From: Coenobita brevimanus
Lineage: Eukaryota; Arthropoda; Malacostraca; Decapoda; Coenobitidae
Assembly: GCA_032717465.1 (NCBI GenBank)
Contig: CM064670.1
Span: 19,004,439-19,068,438 of the forward strand
Direction of reading: 5' to 3'
DNA length: 64,000 nucleotides
Shown here: positions 33,072 to 44,318 of the stretch, one piece after another
Layout: each line of letters opens with the position of its first letter
How positions within the stretch are numbered: position 1 is the stretch's first letter
Translations under genes and position numbers: made by a program
The notes under the pieces: generated by a model
Database searches by the model: none
Seen by the model: only the letters and a program-made list of their open reading frames with translations
What the model was told of the DNA's origin: nothing

Positions 33072-33795
33072 GCTTCTTGTTCGTAATTTTAGTTAGTTGT
33101 TTTCAGGGAAGGGAAAAGTAAAGTTTTGGACTTCGAGAGAAGTGATGTCAACGAATGTACAGTGAGGTTGGATGAGGAGGAGATGGAAAATGTGAGTGCG
33201 TTTAAGTCCGATGGAAGTTTAGAGGGTGAAATGCTTGAAAGAGTACAACAAAGGAAGAAAGGCTGCTGGTTCTTTGAAAGCAGTGATAAGAAATAGGGAA
33301 GTGAGCGTGGAGGTGAAAACGTTACTGCATCACAGTATTGTGATACCAACTCTAACATATGAAAGTGAAGCTGGGAACTTGTTGGAAGGACATAAGTCAA
33401 GAGAGTGCAGTGAAAATGAGTTATCTGAGAGAAGCATGTGGAGTTACGTCGAGAGACAGACTGACAAATGAGGAAGTGAAGGAGCGTTGTAGTGTGGATA
33501 CGGATGTGATAGAAAGCGTTAGGAGAAATACACTGGGATGGTTTGGCCATGTGGAGAGGATGGAGAGGGAGAGACTCATGAGGAAAGTGTATGCGACTGA
33601 GGTGGACGGGGGGGAGAGGGAGGGGGAGACCGAGGATGAGATGGAGGGATGGAGTGGAGAGGTAACTATATGAGGGAGGGGGGTATGAGCTGGTAGCAAG
33701 GCAGTGACATGGCGTTGGACAGGACGACATGGAGGCGATTTGTCTGTGGCCACCCCTTACGGAATTAAGGCGTCTGGCAATAGATAGACAGATAG
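33072..33795 (+). mobile_element. Second leader-bearing family C retroelement, with target-site duplications
   Basis: Flanked by an 11-bp duplication ACACTCGTGAG (33061-33071 and 33796-33806). It starts with GCTTCTTGTTCGTAATTTTAG and GTTAGTTGTTTTC, the same leader as the 15.8-kb element, then passes directly into family C LINE sequence (AAAGTAAAGTTTTGGACTTC near 33117, about 75 bp upstream of the junction used in the other copy). It lacks the SINE-like core and tRNA-like head. The LINE frame is broken several times. Ends GGCGTCTGGCAATAGATAGACAGATAG. Confidence 0.8.
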
Positions 33796-34004
33796 ACACT
33801 CGTGAGCCAAAGTTACTGCTGAATTGCTGGAAGGAAATCGTAGCCGGGATTTTCGCAGTGAACAGTGATCAATCGCCAATCGTCAGTTGGTAGTTCCAGA
33901 CTTAGCTAGACACCATACGCAGTATGGTAATTAATGATCACACTCCTTTGTCCAAGCTGTTTAACCTGTCCATGGGTACAGATCGAGAAAATGAGAAACA
34001 TATA

Positions 34005-34062
<58 letters not shown>

Positions 34063-34083
34063 TATATATATATATATATATAT
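34005..34083. repeat. (AT)n microsatellite
   Basis: AT repeats with an ACACTA interruption near 34058. Confidence 0.97.
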
Positions 34084-34159
34084 GAAGAGATTATCACCAG
34101 AAATTATGTTAGTCAACGAAATGCTGTGGAACGGATTTTTTTTTTTTTTTTACTACGAA

Positions 34160-34838
34160 GAAGGAACCAAAGGCTACGAGCCCGCAATAACTGTTCCTTC
34201 CAAGAGAAAAACAAAATACAAGAGAGAGCCGAATTCAAGAACCGATCATTTCGAGATGCCTGGACACACTGCGTTTGAAAGACTGGAGATCATAGGAAGC
34301 AGGAAATACAGACAGAGGAAGACAGTTCCAGAGTTGACCTGTTGCATAAATGAAAGACTGGGAGTAACGGTTAACTCTTGTATTAGAGACGTGCCCTTCG
34401 TAGAGGTGGGGGAATGCATGCAAACAGTTCAGAGGAGCAGTGACCATTGAAGTTGCGACAGAAAAGAGATAAAGATGCAACAGTGCGGGGAAGAAATAGA
34501 GGTTGAAGGGAGCCAGTAAGAGAAGAAGAGTTAATGAAATGAAAAGCCTTTGACTCAACCCTATTGAGAAGAGCTGTATGTGGGGAACCTTCCCACACAT
34601 GAAAGTTGTACTCCACACAGGGGCGGATAAAACCCGTGTATAGAGTCAACAATTGTGCAGGGGTGAAGAAGGAACAGAGACGGCTTAGCACACCTAATCT
34701 CTTGGAAGCAGATTTTACAAGAGATGTAATATGATCTTTCCAAGATAAGTCCCGAATGAATTAAACCCCAGGCATGTTCAAGGATGATGGAGGATTAAGC
34801 TGAATATTATTAAACATTGGTGGGTACACCTGTGGAAG
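34160..34838 (-). mobile_element. Jockey-type LINE 3' part (family A)
   Basis: The minus strand encodes the post-catalytic RT region: LSRLCSFFTPAQLLTLY, GFIRPCVEYNFHVWEGS, ALLNRVESKAFHFINSSS, and a SFKRSVSRHLEMIGS C-terminus, followed by the ~90-bp tail with GCGGGCTCGTAGCCTTTGG and a poly(A) (T-run at about 34136-34151). Frame shifts break it. The copy is 5'-truncated near 34838. Confidence 0.85.
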
Positions 34839-35006
34839 ATGGGCCGCAGACTTATATTCCGCCACTGTGTTAGCTACGGAAAACATGATGCACAAGGACG
34901 AATATCTTCACTACAGAGGATCCATCTTAACGGATAAACTAAAAGTGAAAATCTGATCGTGAGTACCGATCACTCCCCACTCCCTCCTCCCCCCGAAACG
35001 TGTACA

Positions 35007-35007
<1 letters not shown>

Positions 35008-35092
<85 letters not shown>
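35008..35092. repeat. (AT)n microsatellite
   Basis: About 85 bp of AT repeats with a GTATATAT interruption near 35081. Confidence 0.98.
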
Positions 35093-35727
35093 TTACTCGT
35101 ATATATTATAAGCACGACAACGTGGTGTGTGCGTGTGTGGCAGTTTCGACAGGATTGGTGTTTCTAATTGGTGTGCACATTTTATTTTTTTGTTCTTCAC
35201 CTGATAACCAGCATACCTGCGGTAAACAACCGTTTCTCAGACTGAACGATGAACCAAAGTGCTTTTTTATATTCCATACATAAAACCACTACAGTTACTT
35301 GTTATCCCTTATATTCAGGCTTCTTAGATAATGTCCGTTTCATCATTTGGTATGCCAAATAGCAATATAAGGTCTTACACTTGCATGCATTGAACTTATT
35401 GTTGAGCTGCTTGGAATGCAATATACGATCGATCAAATTATATTAAATTGTATTCTTTTGCAAGCACTGAATTGTGTATGAAAATGTTATAGCAAATATC
35501 AGTGACACTTGGATGTTCTGTATATCACTATTAGTACAATATGAAGTGATGCAATTCCTTGGAGGCTTACTGATGCTGAAGTCGACGCAGTAACAGATAC
35601 AACCATTGGGTTTTACAGCCACCATAAAGATATCGCAAAAATCATGAGGCATAATGATTACCCTTCATGATATGGGCGTAAGCCTACTGATATATTTCAC
35701 TATACCTTACTGTATTACTCTACTGAA
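35093..35727. other. No recognisable gene
   Basis: Nothing supportable. Confidence 0.5.
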
Positions 35728-35799
35728 GATGAATACTATTACCTAGATGAATACTATTACCTAGATGAATACTATTACCTAGATGAATACTATTACCTA
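35728..35799. repeat. 18-bp minisatellite, four perfect copies
   Basis: GATGAATACTATTACCTA is repeated four times without mismatch. Confidence 0.98.
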
Positions 35800-36739
35800 C
35801 GGTAAATAATGCAAGTGCCAAACTGATAACTGACAACTATCAAAATAGGATGCCAAGCCTGCCAACATATACTTAGTGTGCACAGTTACTGTTCAGAAGG
35901 CTTCGTAGTTTGTCACATTGTATCGATGCGGAAGGAGCCAATACTTTTTGAGGAGGCTACACATCCTTTCCATAGCTATCTTGGAGAGTAGGACCATAGT
36001 CTTGCGTAAAATCTTTTTACAACTTAGCATTCAAGATGGAGAGGTCGAAAAATTACTTAAAGTGCAGAGCGTCTGCGAGCCCACGGTGAGGTCATGTCGC
36101 TGCTCTAAGTATCTAGTGCTTGGGTAGACCTCCTGACCTCCTCAGTCTTGTCTGCCTCCCACCATGACCCGCGTTTATAAAAGATCTTACTCAGTTTGTA
36201 CGATGGACAGATCTCCAACAGTAGTAAATATTATCATGAATCGTATTTTTCGTGTTATTTTTCACAACTTTGGTTGTCACGTGTTTGGTAGGCGTGCGAG
36301 TGATTATAAAAGTTTGAATAAAGTTTAAGAAAATTTTATGAATGTGGTCTCATATCTCTAGAACCCACCGTTATTTATATCGCACTAAATATACAAGTCT
36401 TCTGTCACTTCTATTTATTTTACTGATTATCGTCGTCATCACGACTCTTATCATTCTCCAGCTACAGCAGTATAAATGGAGTTAGCAGGATCCAGAAAAA
36501 GATAACCAGCAACAGAGAGACACAGAGAAGAAGGATACAGAAGCTTCTTGCTCCTGTGACTCACTTCAGCTCATTAACTGGAATATAATAGCTATAGGAG
36601 ATCACTCGGACATAAGAGTTGGTTGTGACATTGTTAACAGTCTCACGCCCATAAACGCACTATAATGAGATAAAAATTGTTTGGTGTTAGCTGAAACAAA
36701 ACACAAGAGCTGTCCCGACTATAGAGTTGGCTATCTATC
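35800..36739. other. No recognisable gene
   Basis: A 69-codon frame at 35918-36127 is unrecognised. Otherwise nothing. Confidence 0.5.
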
Positions 36740-37030
36740 ATCCAGTCTTTAACACCCTGATAAGGAGGCTACGGGGCCAGTGCTAAGCTATTTATCCCGG
36801 CATTTAAGGTCAAGGCGGTTAGTCACATTCCCCTTACTGTAGGGTATTATATCAACAATAACTCCAGTCAACCCTCGGATGCAAGCCCTTATGTGCCGCA
36901 TGTTATTAGAGCGTCTGATGTCTTAACTTACAAGGCCACCAGGCGTCACTCTGGATATATTGTTACTACCCAGGTGGTTTCTCGGGATACAAGAAACCAC
37001 CTGACCTGTCACTTCCTTCCACCACCCACC
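36740..37030 (-). mobile_element. S1 SINE-like element, copy 6 (ancient)
   Basis: Highly diverged, but block order is preserved: ATCATCCAGTCTTTAACACC, a GGGGCCAGTGCTAAGC block, GGCATTTAAGGTCAAGGCGG, CAACCCTCGGATGCAAGCC, AAGGCCACCAGGCG, and a 12-bp perfect hairpin at 36971-37003 (CAGGTGGTTTCT, 9-nt loop, complement). The purine-rich units are missing. Confidence 0.6.
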
Positions 37031-37564
37031 CTTGCCTCCACAAACACATTTGCCACAAAATGTCTCTGTGGTAGCTGCTTCGGCACCACAAGTCTCACTA
37101 CTCGTGCTTCAGATTCGTAATCAAGTGTTAAATGTGGAAACGTCCGCGGGTGTACATCGATGGAGAGCTAAAGTAAAAATATTAAGTATGGCCATTCGAC
37201 AGCATTCCATTGTTTCAGGTGTGGACGCCTACAACTTTATTAACACTTTATTATTGCTTTTGTTAACATGAGAAGGTTATATTCAGTCTAAGGCAAGTAT
37301 AGGGTCCTGACGGTGGTAATTATTTTTTCGTGGCAAAATGACTAGTTAGTTATTTGAAATCAAATTTCTATATACACAGACATACGTGAACTCGATTCGG
37401 CGACATGGATAATTTTTCAGTTAAATATTTGAAAGTAATACACCAAGAACAGCAGTTTCCCTCAGAAATCCATACCATAACAAGTGAATGGACAAGCGGC
37501 ACTCAATGATCGGCATACCAAAAATTAAGGAAATTCATCAGATTTGGTAAATTTTATAGAATTT
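37031..37564. other. No recognisable gene
   Basis: Nothing supportable. Confidence 0.5.
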
Positions 37565-37917
37565 CTTACAGAAATGTAGGACTCGGTAGAGAGGCAGCCT
37601 GCAATCCTAATGGACCCAAGATAGAACCCCGGATGGGGCAGGGAACAGTTTAAGGATATGAAATTCATAAAAGCAGACTTTACTGATCTACCAGAAGGCC
37701 CGCCGACATGTCGTCGAAACACCCTCGCTAATACCAGTACATCCTATATAAGACAGCCCTACCATCTATTCAATATGAACAGTGCGTTTTAGTGCAGAAG
37801 TGGTGACATGTGGAGATGTGTGGTATGTAGGAGGACTACTGGGCCTTGAGGATAGGCTCTGAAGCCTTTGCCCAGAGTCGGACACATACTGTAAAAAGAT
37901 AAAAATAAAAATAAACA
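37565..37917 (+). mobile_element. tRNA-derived SINE (family T1), copy 2
   Basis: Head with TGTAGGACTCGGTAGAGAGG (A-box region) and AAGATAGAACCCCGG (decayed B box), then GGGGCAGGGAACAGTTTAAGG, CGCCGACATGTCGTCG, GTGGTGACATGTGGAG and TTTGCCCAGAGTCGGACACA, ending in an A-rich AAAATAAAAATAAA tail. Corresponds end to end with copy 1. Confidence 0.9.
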
Positions 37918-38512
37918 CATGAGATGGATCCTTTACGATCGAGGAAACTTTGGACTGTGACAAACTACTGATCAGAAGCAGTGGAGACCCCATTTGAAAA
38001 AGACTGGTAGGATAGCAGGTTCCGAGGTGATGCAGGGGATACACACTGCTGAGCGGCGACTACAGTTCGAAATGCCATAATGACACGTTCCCTCTACTGA
38101 TCAACTATTGATTACTGACACCTAAGGAGAAGGCGAAAACTGCATGGCTTTGGTTAATACCCTTGGTGTAAACACGTCATGCACATGGAGTATCACCCGG
38201 AAATACGTGACGTTTGGAGAAACGGTTTAATTACAACGTTTAATAATGACAAACCATTACTTTGATCATACTACTACAGACGGTCCTAACCATCACGGTG
38301 ACACATGGCAATGTGAGTGCATGAAAAGGAAGTCAAAAGTGCCTGTTACAATCTTCCACCAAGCTTTGTACATGTTCCTTATCAGTGTGAAGGAATACTG
38401 GATACTCTTCCCCCCCCTCCCCCCGTTCACTCAATCCCTTCCCTAACGGAAATACTCCTCAGACAAAAGTTTACCGAGAAAAGAAAGTACAAAACACAGT
38501 ATAAATAATGAA

Positions 38513-38515
<3 letters not shown>
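37918..38515. other. No recognisable gene
   Basis: Nothing supportable. Confidence 0.5.

Positions 38516-38576
<61 letters not shown>
38516..38576. repeat. (AC)n microsatellite
   Basis: About 60 bp of AC repeats followed by AT-rich DNA. Confidence 0.98.
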
Positions 38577-38578
<2 letters not shown>

Positions 38579-38911
38579 ATCTATCTATATATAATATACA
38601 TTATACAGTATCTTATTATATATATTTAGGCTACAGTATATTACATAATTATTATATCTATTGATAGTCCATTACATTATATTATACATATTACATACAT
38701 CTTCGAACAGACAGATAAATATAGACAAATGAAATGGCAGTCTCTGCTTACATAAACTATATTCATTTTACTCTAACTTTGCCTAAAATTGCCGTCTCAC
38801 AATCCTGAATGCTGCTTAGGAAGAACAGATTAACATTAGATTATGATGCTAGTCAAAACGAAGTGCTATGGAAAGGAAAGTTATTGTCAAAACAGTAGAG
38901 TGTACCCCTTG

Positions 38912-39188
38912 CAGGGCCGGTGCCACCACTTGGCGAACTAAGCGACCGCGTAGAGTGGCTTCTAACTGGGGGAGCCAACTTCAGTCAAATTTAAAAATCT
39001 ACGGGATGTTTGATCTACAGGAATTTAAGTAAATTCTTGTAGATCAAACATCGCGTAGATGCAACAATAATATCAGTAATTTCCACATAAGGTTTGCATA
39101 TCTTTTAGGCCTAAAATGCGTTAAAATTCGTTTGGGGGGGGGGGCACCACATTCGCCTCAGGCATCAAATGTCTTAGGGCCGGCACTG
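38912..39188 (+). mobile_element. hAT-like MITE (CAGGGCCGG ends)
   Basis: Begins CAGGGCCGGTGCC and ends GGGCCGGCACTG, imperfect inverted ends of the CAGNGCCGG type common in hAT-derived MITEs. The flanking octamers ACCCCTTG and TCCCACTG agree at five of eight positions, consistent with an eroded 8-bp duplication. Its centre is a 62-nt near-perfect hairpin (38998-39059). No coding capacity. Confidence 0.6.
38998..39059. repeat. 62-nt hairpin, 30-bp stem and 2-nt loop
   Basis: The left arm TCTACGGGATGTTTGATCTA and onward is complementary to the right arm at 28 of 30 positions, with only AG between the arms. Confidence 0.95.
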
Positions 39189-39367
39189 TCCCACTGAGTG
39201 CAGACTGCAGATACTATAATTTATTATGTATATACTGAGTGTGTTATGCCATTAAACATTTTAAATATTTTTACTGTAAATAACTACCTCATGAAAATGA
39301 ATAGAACATTTCTAAATAAGAGGGATTAGCTCGTCTCAAGTGTATCATATAAATTAATGGTGGTATG

Positions 39368-39954
39368 CAGTGGTGGGCAGGTTAATGTAAAACGTTAGCT
39401 TCGTTAACCTTTAATCCGTTAATCAGATAATTAGCTTCGCTAAAGTTTATCAGTTAATTTTGCCCAAAATTAACGGACGTTAAACGTTAATCCGTTAATC
39501 CGCTAGTTTTACATATGAAACTCGATTTTCCTCAATAAAAGACACTTGCTGGGCTGAGATGCCACAACTATGAAAGTGAATGTACGAGTATGATCCCTCC
39601 ACAGTCCAAACTCCAAAATTCTGTTGGCTTAGAGTCGATACTACCAACACCATGCTTAAACCCCGCAGTATCGATACCATGTTCGAGTGTCGAGTATAAA
39701 TGAGTGCAGTGTCAGTACATGCACGGTATGCATGGCATTTCCGGATAGCGAGTGATATGACAGTAGTTGGAATATTCATTTTGGGAATTTATTTGATTTT
39801 TCACCATTTCATGAGCTGCTAATTTTTTCTCCAACTACACTGTCGAAGTATGCCGTTATGAAACCAGTGTTAAGTTGTGAACCATCTGTTATATGATATA
39901 ACAGATGGTACAACTTCAGATCTATGTTCATATAACTTATATGAACTTAGATCT

Positions 39955-40003
<49 letters not shown>

Positions 40004-40274
40004 ACAAAATTCGTATCGATTTCTGAATCACGGTATCACTCACCACTAACTTTGACACAATCAATTTGACGATTTAAATGTGGATTCGAAGAGTTTCTGA
40101 CCTAAAGTGACCTGTTTTAAGTCATAACTAATGGATTAATGGATCAAAGGAAATTTAACGGAAGTTACCGCTAATCCGTTAAGTTAAAAACCAAATTAAC
40201 GCTTTAACTCGTTAACAAAAACATTAGCTTCGTTAATACCAGATTAACGATTAACGCGTTAATGCCCACCACTG
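39368..40274. mobile_element. Non-autonomous hAT transposon with perfect 8-bp duplication
   Basis: Ends are perfect 12-bp inverted repeats, CAGTGGTGGGCA at 39368 and TGCCCACCACTG at 40263-40274. The octamer GTGGTATG flanks both sides (39360-39367 and 40275-40282). An 8-bp duplication plus CAG..CTG ends is diagnostic of the hAT superfamily. Subterminal regions are dense in CGTTAA / TTAACG motifs. The interior has two adjacent palindromes (39876-39956) and an (AC)n array (39957-40005), and no transposase. Confidence 0.9.
39957..40005. repeat. (AC)n microsatellite inside the hAT element
   Basis: About 49 bp of AC repeats. Confidence 0.97.
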
Positions 40275-40317
40275 GTGGTATGTGGTAGTAACCATCATCT
40301 ACTCAGTGTAGCTCTAC

Positions 40318-40600
40318 CTACTTCTTCCTTCACATTTATAATTCTTTTTTCTGTGTAAGCCCTCCTCTCCTCCTGTTTCTCCAGTCCTTCTTGTCTCTTC
40401 GTATTACTCCTGTTTCCATTTCAAGTGGCTCTACACTGAGTGAGAATCATAGGTTTCCTGTAAACCAGGAAACTATTTAAGACGCTGGGTGGTAACCATC
40501 TAACGAAATAACGGGGCGATGTGGAGCCTACTATGGAGCCTCTGTTAAGTGTATGAACAGACGCAAATGTGGCACCCATCCAAGAACCAAACCTCCACAT
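40318..40600 (+). mobile_element. S1 SINE-like element, copy 7 (diverged)
   Basis: Pyrimidine-rich unit (TCCTTCTTGTCTCTTCG, TTACTCCTGTTTCC), AGTGGCTCTACACTGAG, a hairpin based on GGTTTCCTG..CAGGAAAC near 40453-40475, and GACGCTGGGTGGTAACCAT match the S1 consensus in the copy 3 orientation. Both ends are unclear. Confidence 0.65.
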
Positions 40601-41684
40601 TCTCCCCCGCGTCTTGCTGTAGTGAGGGGCTGCCTACCGTAAGGGAACATCAGATGACATGGAAAGCTAGAAAAAATGTTTGGCTCATGTTCTAGGAAGA
40701 CGACTCTGCACTCATGAGTTTTATATATCTATTTTATTTATTTGTTTTCACAAGCCTTTCATTAAGCACTTTATACAATTCCTGCATACGTGATCAAGAG
40801 CAGATGACCAGTTTGAGAAGCAACCGGGTTGTCCCTGGCCACTCTCCAAAAATTCCTGGCCTCCGTAAGCCTACAGGGAAAAAACCCTCGTACCCATTAA
40901 AAGTTCTTGAGGCACCTTGCCTACCCAATTTTTAAAATCCCACCAAAGGCCCTGATTAGGACTTCTATAAGTAGTTCCTTTGAATAATTAAAGATACTAC
41001 TGTGGGAACCTAAATAAAAAGTTAGGAAATCCATCATACTCTAGCTGACAAGCAAGGTAGGAATGCAGGAACATCTTCTTACATTTTTGGGAAATTCCTT
41101 CGACAGGGCAGAAAACTGGGGAAAACTATCATTAAACAACGAAAATTACATACGTGGAAAGATGAGGACCCAAACAACTCTTAGGGCTTGAGGGAGAGAG
41201 AGAAAAAAAAGGTGAATGTGATTGAAGAAAGTCTGGACAATGTCAATACTTTAAACAACACGAATGAAGATTGTAAATACAATAGGACTTTTTGCTGCAT
41301 GCTCTTTTTACGAACTCGCGCCATTGTACCTAGTCTTTAGAGAAATAGTTGCGTAGACAAAAGGGCATTACTCACGAAGTTACCCTGAAAAATTTTCAAT
41401 ATTCCTAGCCACCCTAGTACCGACCAAAGTTTTAGGTGAAAACCCCTTAAGGGTTCTCTCTGGACCACCCCTAAAGTTAGGCTTGGTCATCCCTTTTCTT
41501 TGACATCCTATCTACGCCTCTGTACAGAAAATTGCAGCAACTGTCCATTCCACAATTGGTGATATAATCCATAATGATACAGAGGTCTGCCAAGATTGAA
41601 CATAAAAAGCTGTAGCAACTGTTAGGCATTACTGCACTTCAGAAACGTATAGCCTGATGGTAATTCACAGATGAAACCCGTCTA

Positions 41685-41693
<9 letters not shown>
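40601..41693. other. No recognisable gene
   Basis: Nothing supportable. Confidence 0.5.
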
Positions 41694-41864
<171 letters not shown>

Positions 41865-41899
41865 CATCATCATCATCATCAGCCATTGCATGTCCACTG

Positions 41900-43270
41900 C
41901 TGAACGAAGGCCTCCCCAATCCTTTTCTGCGAATTCCTTGACTGAGCAAATCTCTGCCACGTTCTGCCTGAAAACTTATCTATCTCATCTCTCCATCTGC
42001 GTGGTCTTTTTCTGCTATGTCTACAATCTCTTGGAGTCCAGTCCGTCAGACTTGTTCCACTGATTATCCCTTATTCTTCTACATGACCTGCCCACCTCCA
42101 CTTCTGTTCTTTTATAATTTCTATAGTCTTTGATTCTAGTCTGCTCTCTCACTCAAGTTCATCTTTTTCTGTCTCTTAAAGATGTTCCTAACATTGACCT
42201 TTCCATTGTTCTCTGAGAACGGATTAGTTGATCTTCCATCGTTTTTGTCAGTTCCATGTCTCACAATCGTACAGTACGTTACAACTTGAATTATACACTG
42301 GTTATATACTTTTTTTTTCATACATACTGGCAAACTACATTTCATGGTGTCTCTATTTTTAACAAAAGCTTTCCATCCAATTGTAATGTGTCTTTTTATT
42401 TCGCTATCATGATCATTCGTTAGCTTTAGTATTTGCCCCAAGTAATTATACCCCTCGACTTCTTCAAGAATTTCTTCGCATATTATTATGATGCTCTTTG
42501 GTGTGTGTGTGGATTAAATATTAGTTTTACTCTGGTTTATCTTTAGCCTTATTTTGAGACTTTCTGTTCAGGTCATTTAACATTTCTTACAATATCTCTG
42601 CTGTTTCTGAGATAAGGACAATGTCATCTGCAAATCTTTTAATGACTTAGATTTTCTCCACCTATGTTTACTCCTTTGTTCTCCCAGTTGAGCTTTTTGA
42701 AAATATGCTCTACGCATGTTGTAAATAATTTTGGTGATATTATATCTCCCTGACGCACGCCCTTCTCAGTCTTAATTTTTTCCCAGTCTTTATGTAATTT
42801 AACTGTTGCACTTCCCTCTGTATGTGTTCTCGAGCAGTTTCACATTGTTCTCATATACCCCTTGTTCTCACAATGACTTTACAATTGCTGTGTGCTGCAC
42901 TGAGTCGAAAGCCATTTCGCAATCAACAAAACCTAAGCACATGGGTTTATTATATTCTGTAGTTTTCTCAATTAGCTGATTCATTGTGTGAAGATGATCA
43001 GTAGTCGAATACCCGCTCCGGAGTCCTGCTTGTTCCCAATTTTTTTTTTTTTTTTCAAATTTGTTGTTTTTCTGTTTGCAAGGACTGTAATGAAATGTTT
43101 GCAAATAACAGGTAATAAAGTAATGATTCGATAGTTACTAAGATCTTTTGAGCCGCCCTTTTTGTAAAACAAAATAACTGTTGCATTAAACCATATTCTG
43201 GGAATTTTCTTCTTTCTGCACTGAGTAAATAAGTGGGCGACCCTGTTTTGTACTTCTACTCCTGCATTCC
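41900..43270 (-). pseudogene. Family E reverse transcriptase, C-terminal part, frameshifted
   Basis: Segments in order: VILFYKKGGSKDLSNYRIITLLPV (about 43170-43100), a poly(K)-like A-run (T-run at about 43040-43056) where a shift occurs, AGLRSGYSTTDHLHTMNQLIEKT, LGFVDCEMAFDSVQH (motif with DxxxAFD), an intact FADD active site at 42623-42634, and the terminal DWGGLRSAVDMQWL. Several frame breaks make it non-functional, although the catalytic tetrad itself is preserved. Confidence 0.75.
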
Positions 43271-44318
43271 ACAGTAGACTGTAGGACCAGTCGAGCAGGG
43301 CAGTACTCCCGAGGTGGATGGATAGCTGATGACAGGGAAAACTGGAGCTCCCGTCTCATCAGCCCTCAGGACTAGTTCCTGACCATCCCCCTTTGCTGAA
43401 CTTTTTCAGTATGTCAGTAGCACAGAGAGTAGGCCAGCATGCTCTCCGATACAAATTTCTCCAACTATCTACACCAAACTATATGCACAGTACACACTAC
43501 ACTTTCTTTTCCAAAATTCAAAAAAAATCATGGCTACTCAACGCTCAGCCTCCGACAGGAGGGGGGGGGACCATAAATGCCCCCACCTACCGCCCCTCTC
43601 CCGGTGACGACTTGAGCTGCCTGGAACCACAGTCTGACTCAAATCTTCTTCATTTCTGCAACATTCGCTGCCTTTCCTCTAACTGTCGCTCTGTTGAGCA
43701 CCACCTCCCCTCTCTAAACCTCACCTTCTCTTTCTAATTGAGACTCAGCTGTCTGAGGCAACTAACAGGAAACCCTTTTCTGTATCCTCCTACCTTCTCT
43801 ATAATCATTCAAAGCCAAAGGTGGATGTTGTATATATATACATAACGACTTCTCTTGCTCTCGTGTTCAAGAACTCGATTCTTCTGAATTCTCTACACTC
43901 TGGCTTCGGCTTTCCTGTCATTCTCTGACTAAATATATCTGTGCTGTTTACCTATCCCCTAATTCTACTGACTATCAATAATTCTTCGACTATCTTACTT
44001 CTATGATGGAACACATTCTATCCAATTCTCCTTTCTCTGAAATCTCCATTTCAGGAGATTTCAATGTTCACCACCACCTTTGGTTCTCCTCTCCTTTCAC
44101 TGATCCACCTGGTGAACAAGACTACATCTTTTCTATCCTTAATGACCTAGAGTAGCTTGTACAGCACCCAACCCGTATCCCTGACCGCCTTAGAGGGATC
44201 TCCAACATACTTGACATCTTCCTAAAAACTAATCCTTCTGCTTACACTGTTAATCTTTTCTCTCCGTTGGGCTCCTCTGATCACAACCTTAACCTGTCCT
44301 ATCACTCCGGTACAGCCT

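Noticed and set aside
35728..35799. CRISPR-like array
   Set aside because: The 18-bp units are directly adjacent without spacers and the sequence is eukaryotic; it is a minisatellite.
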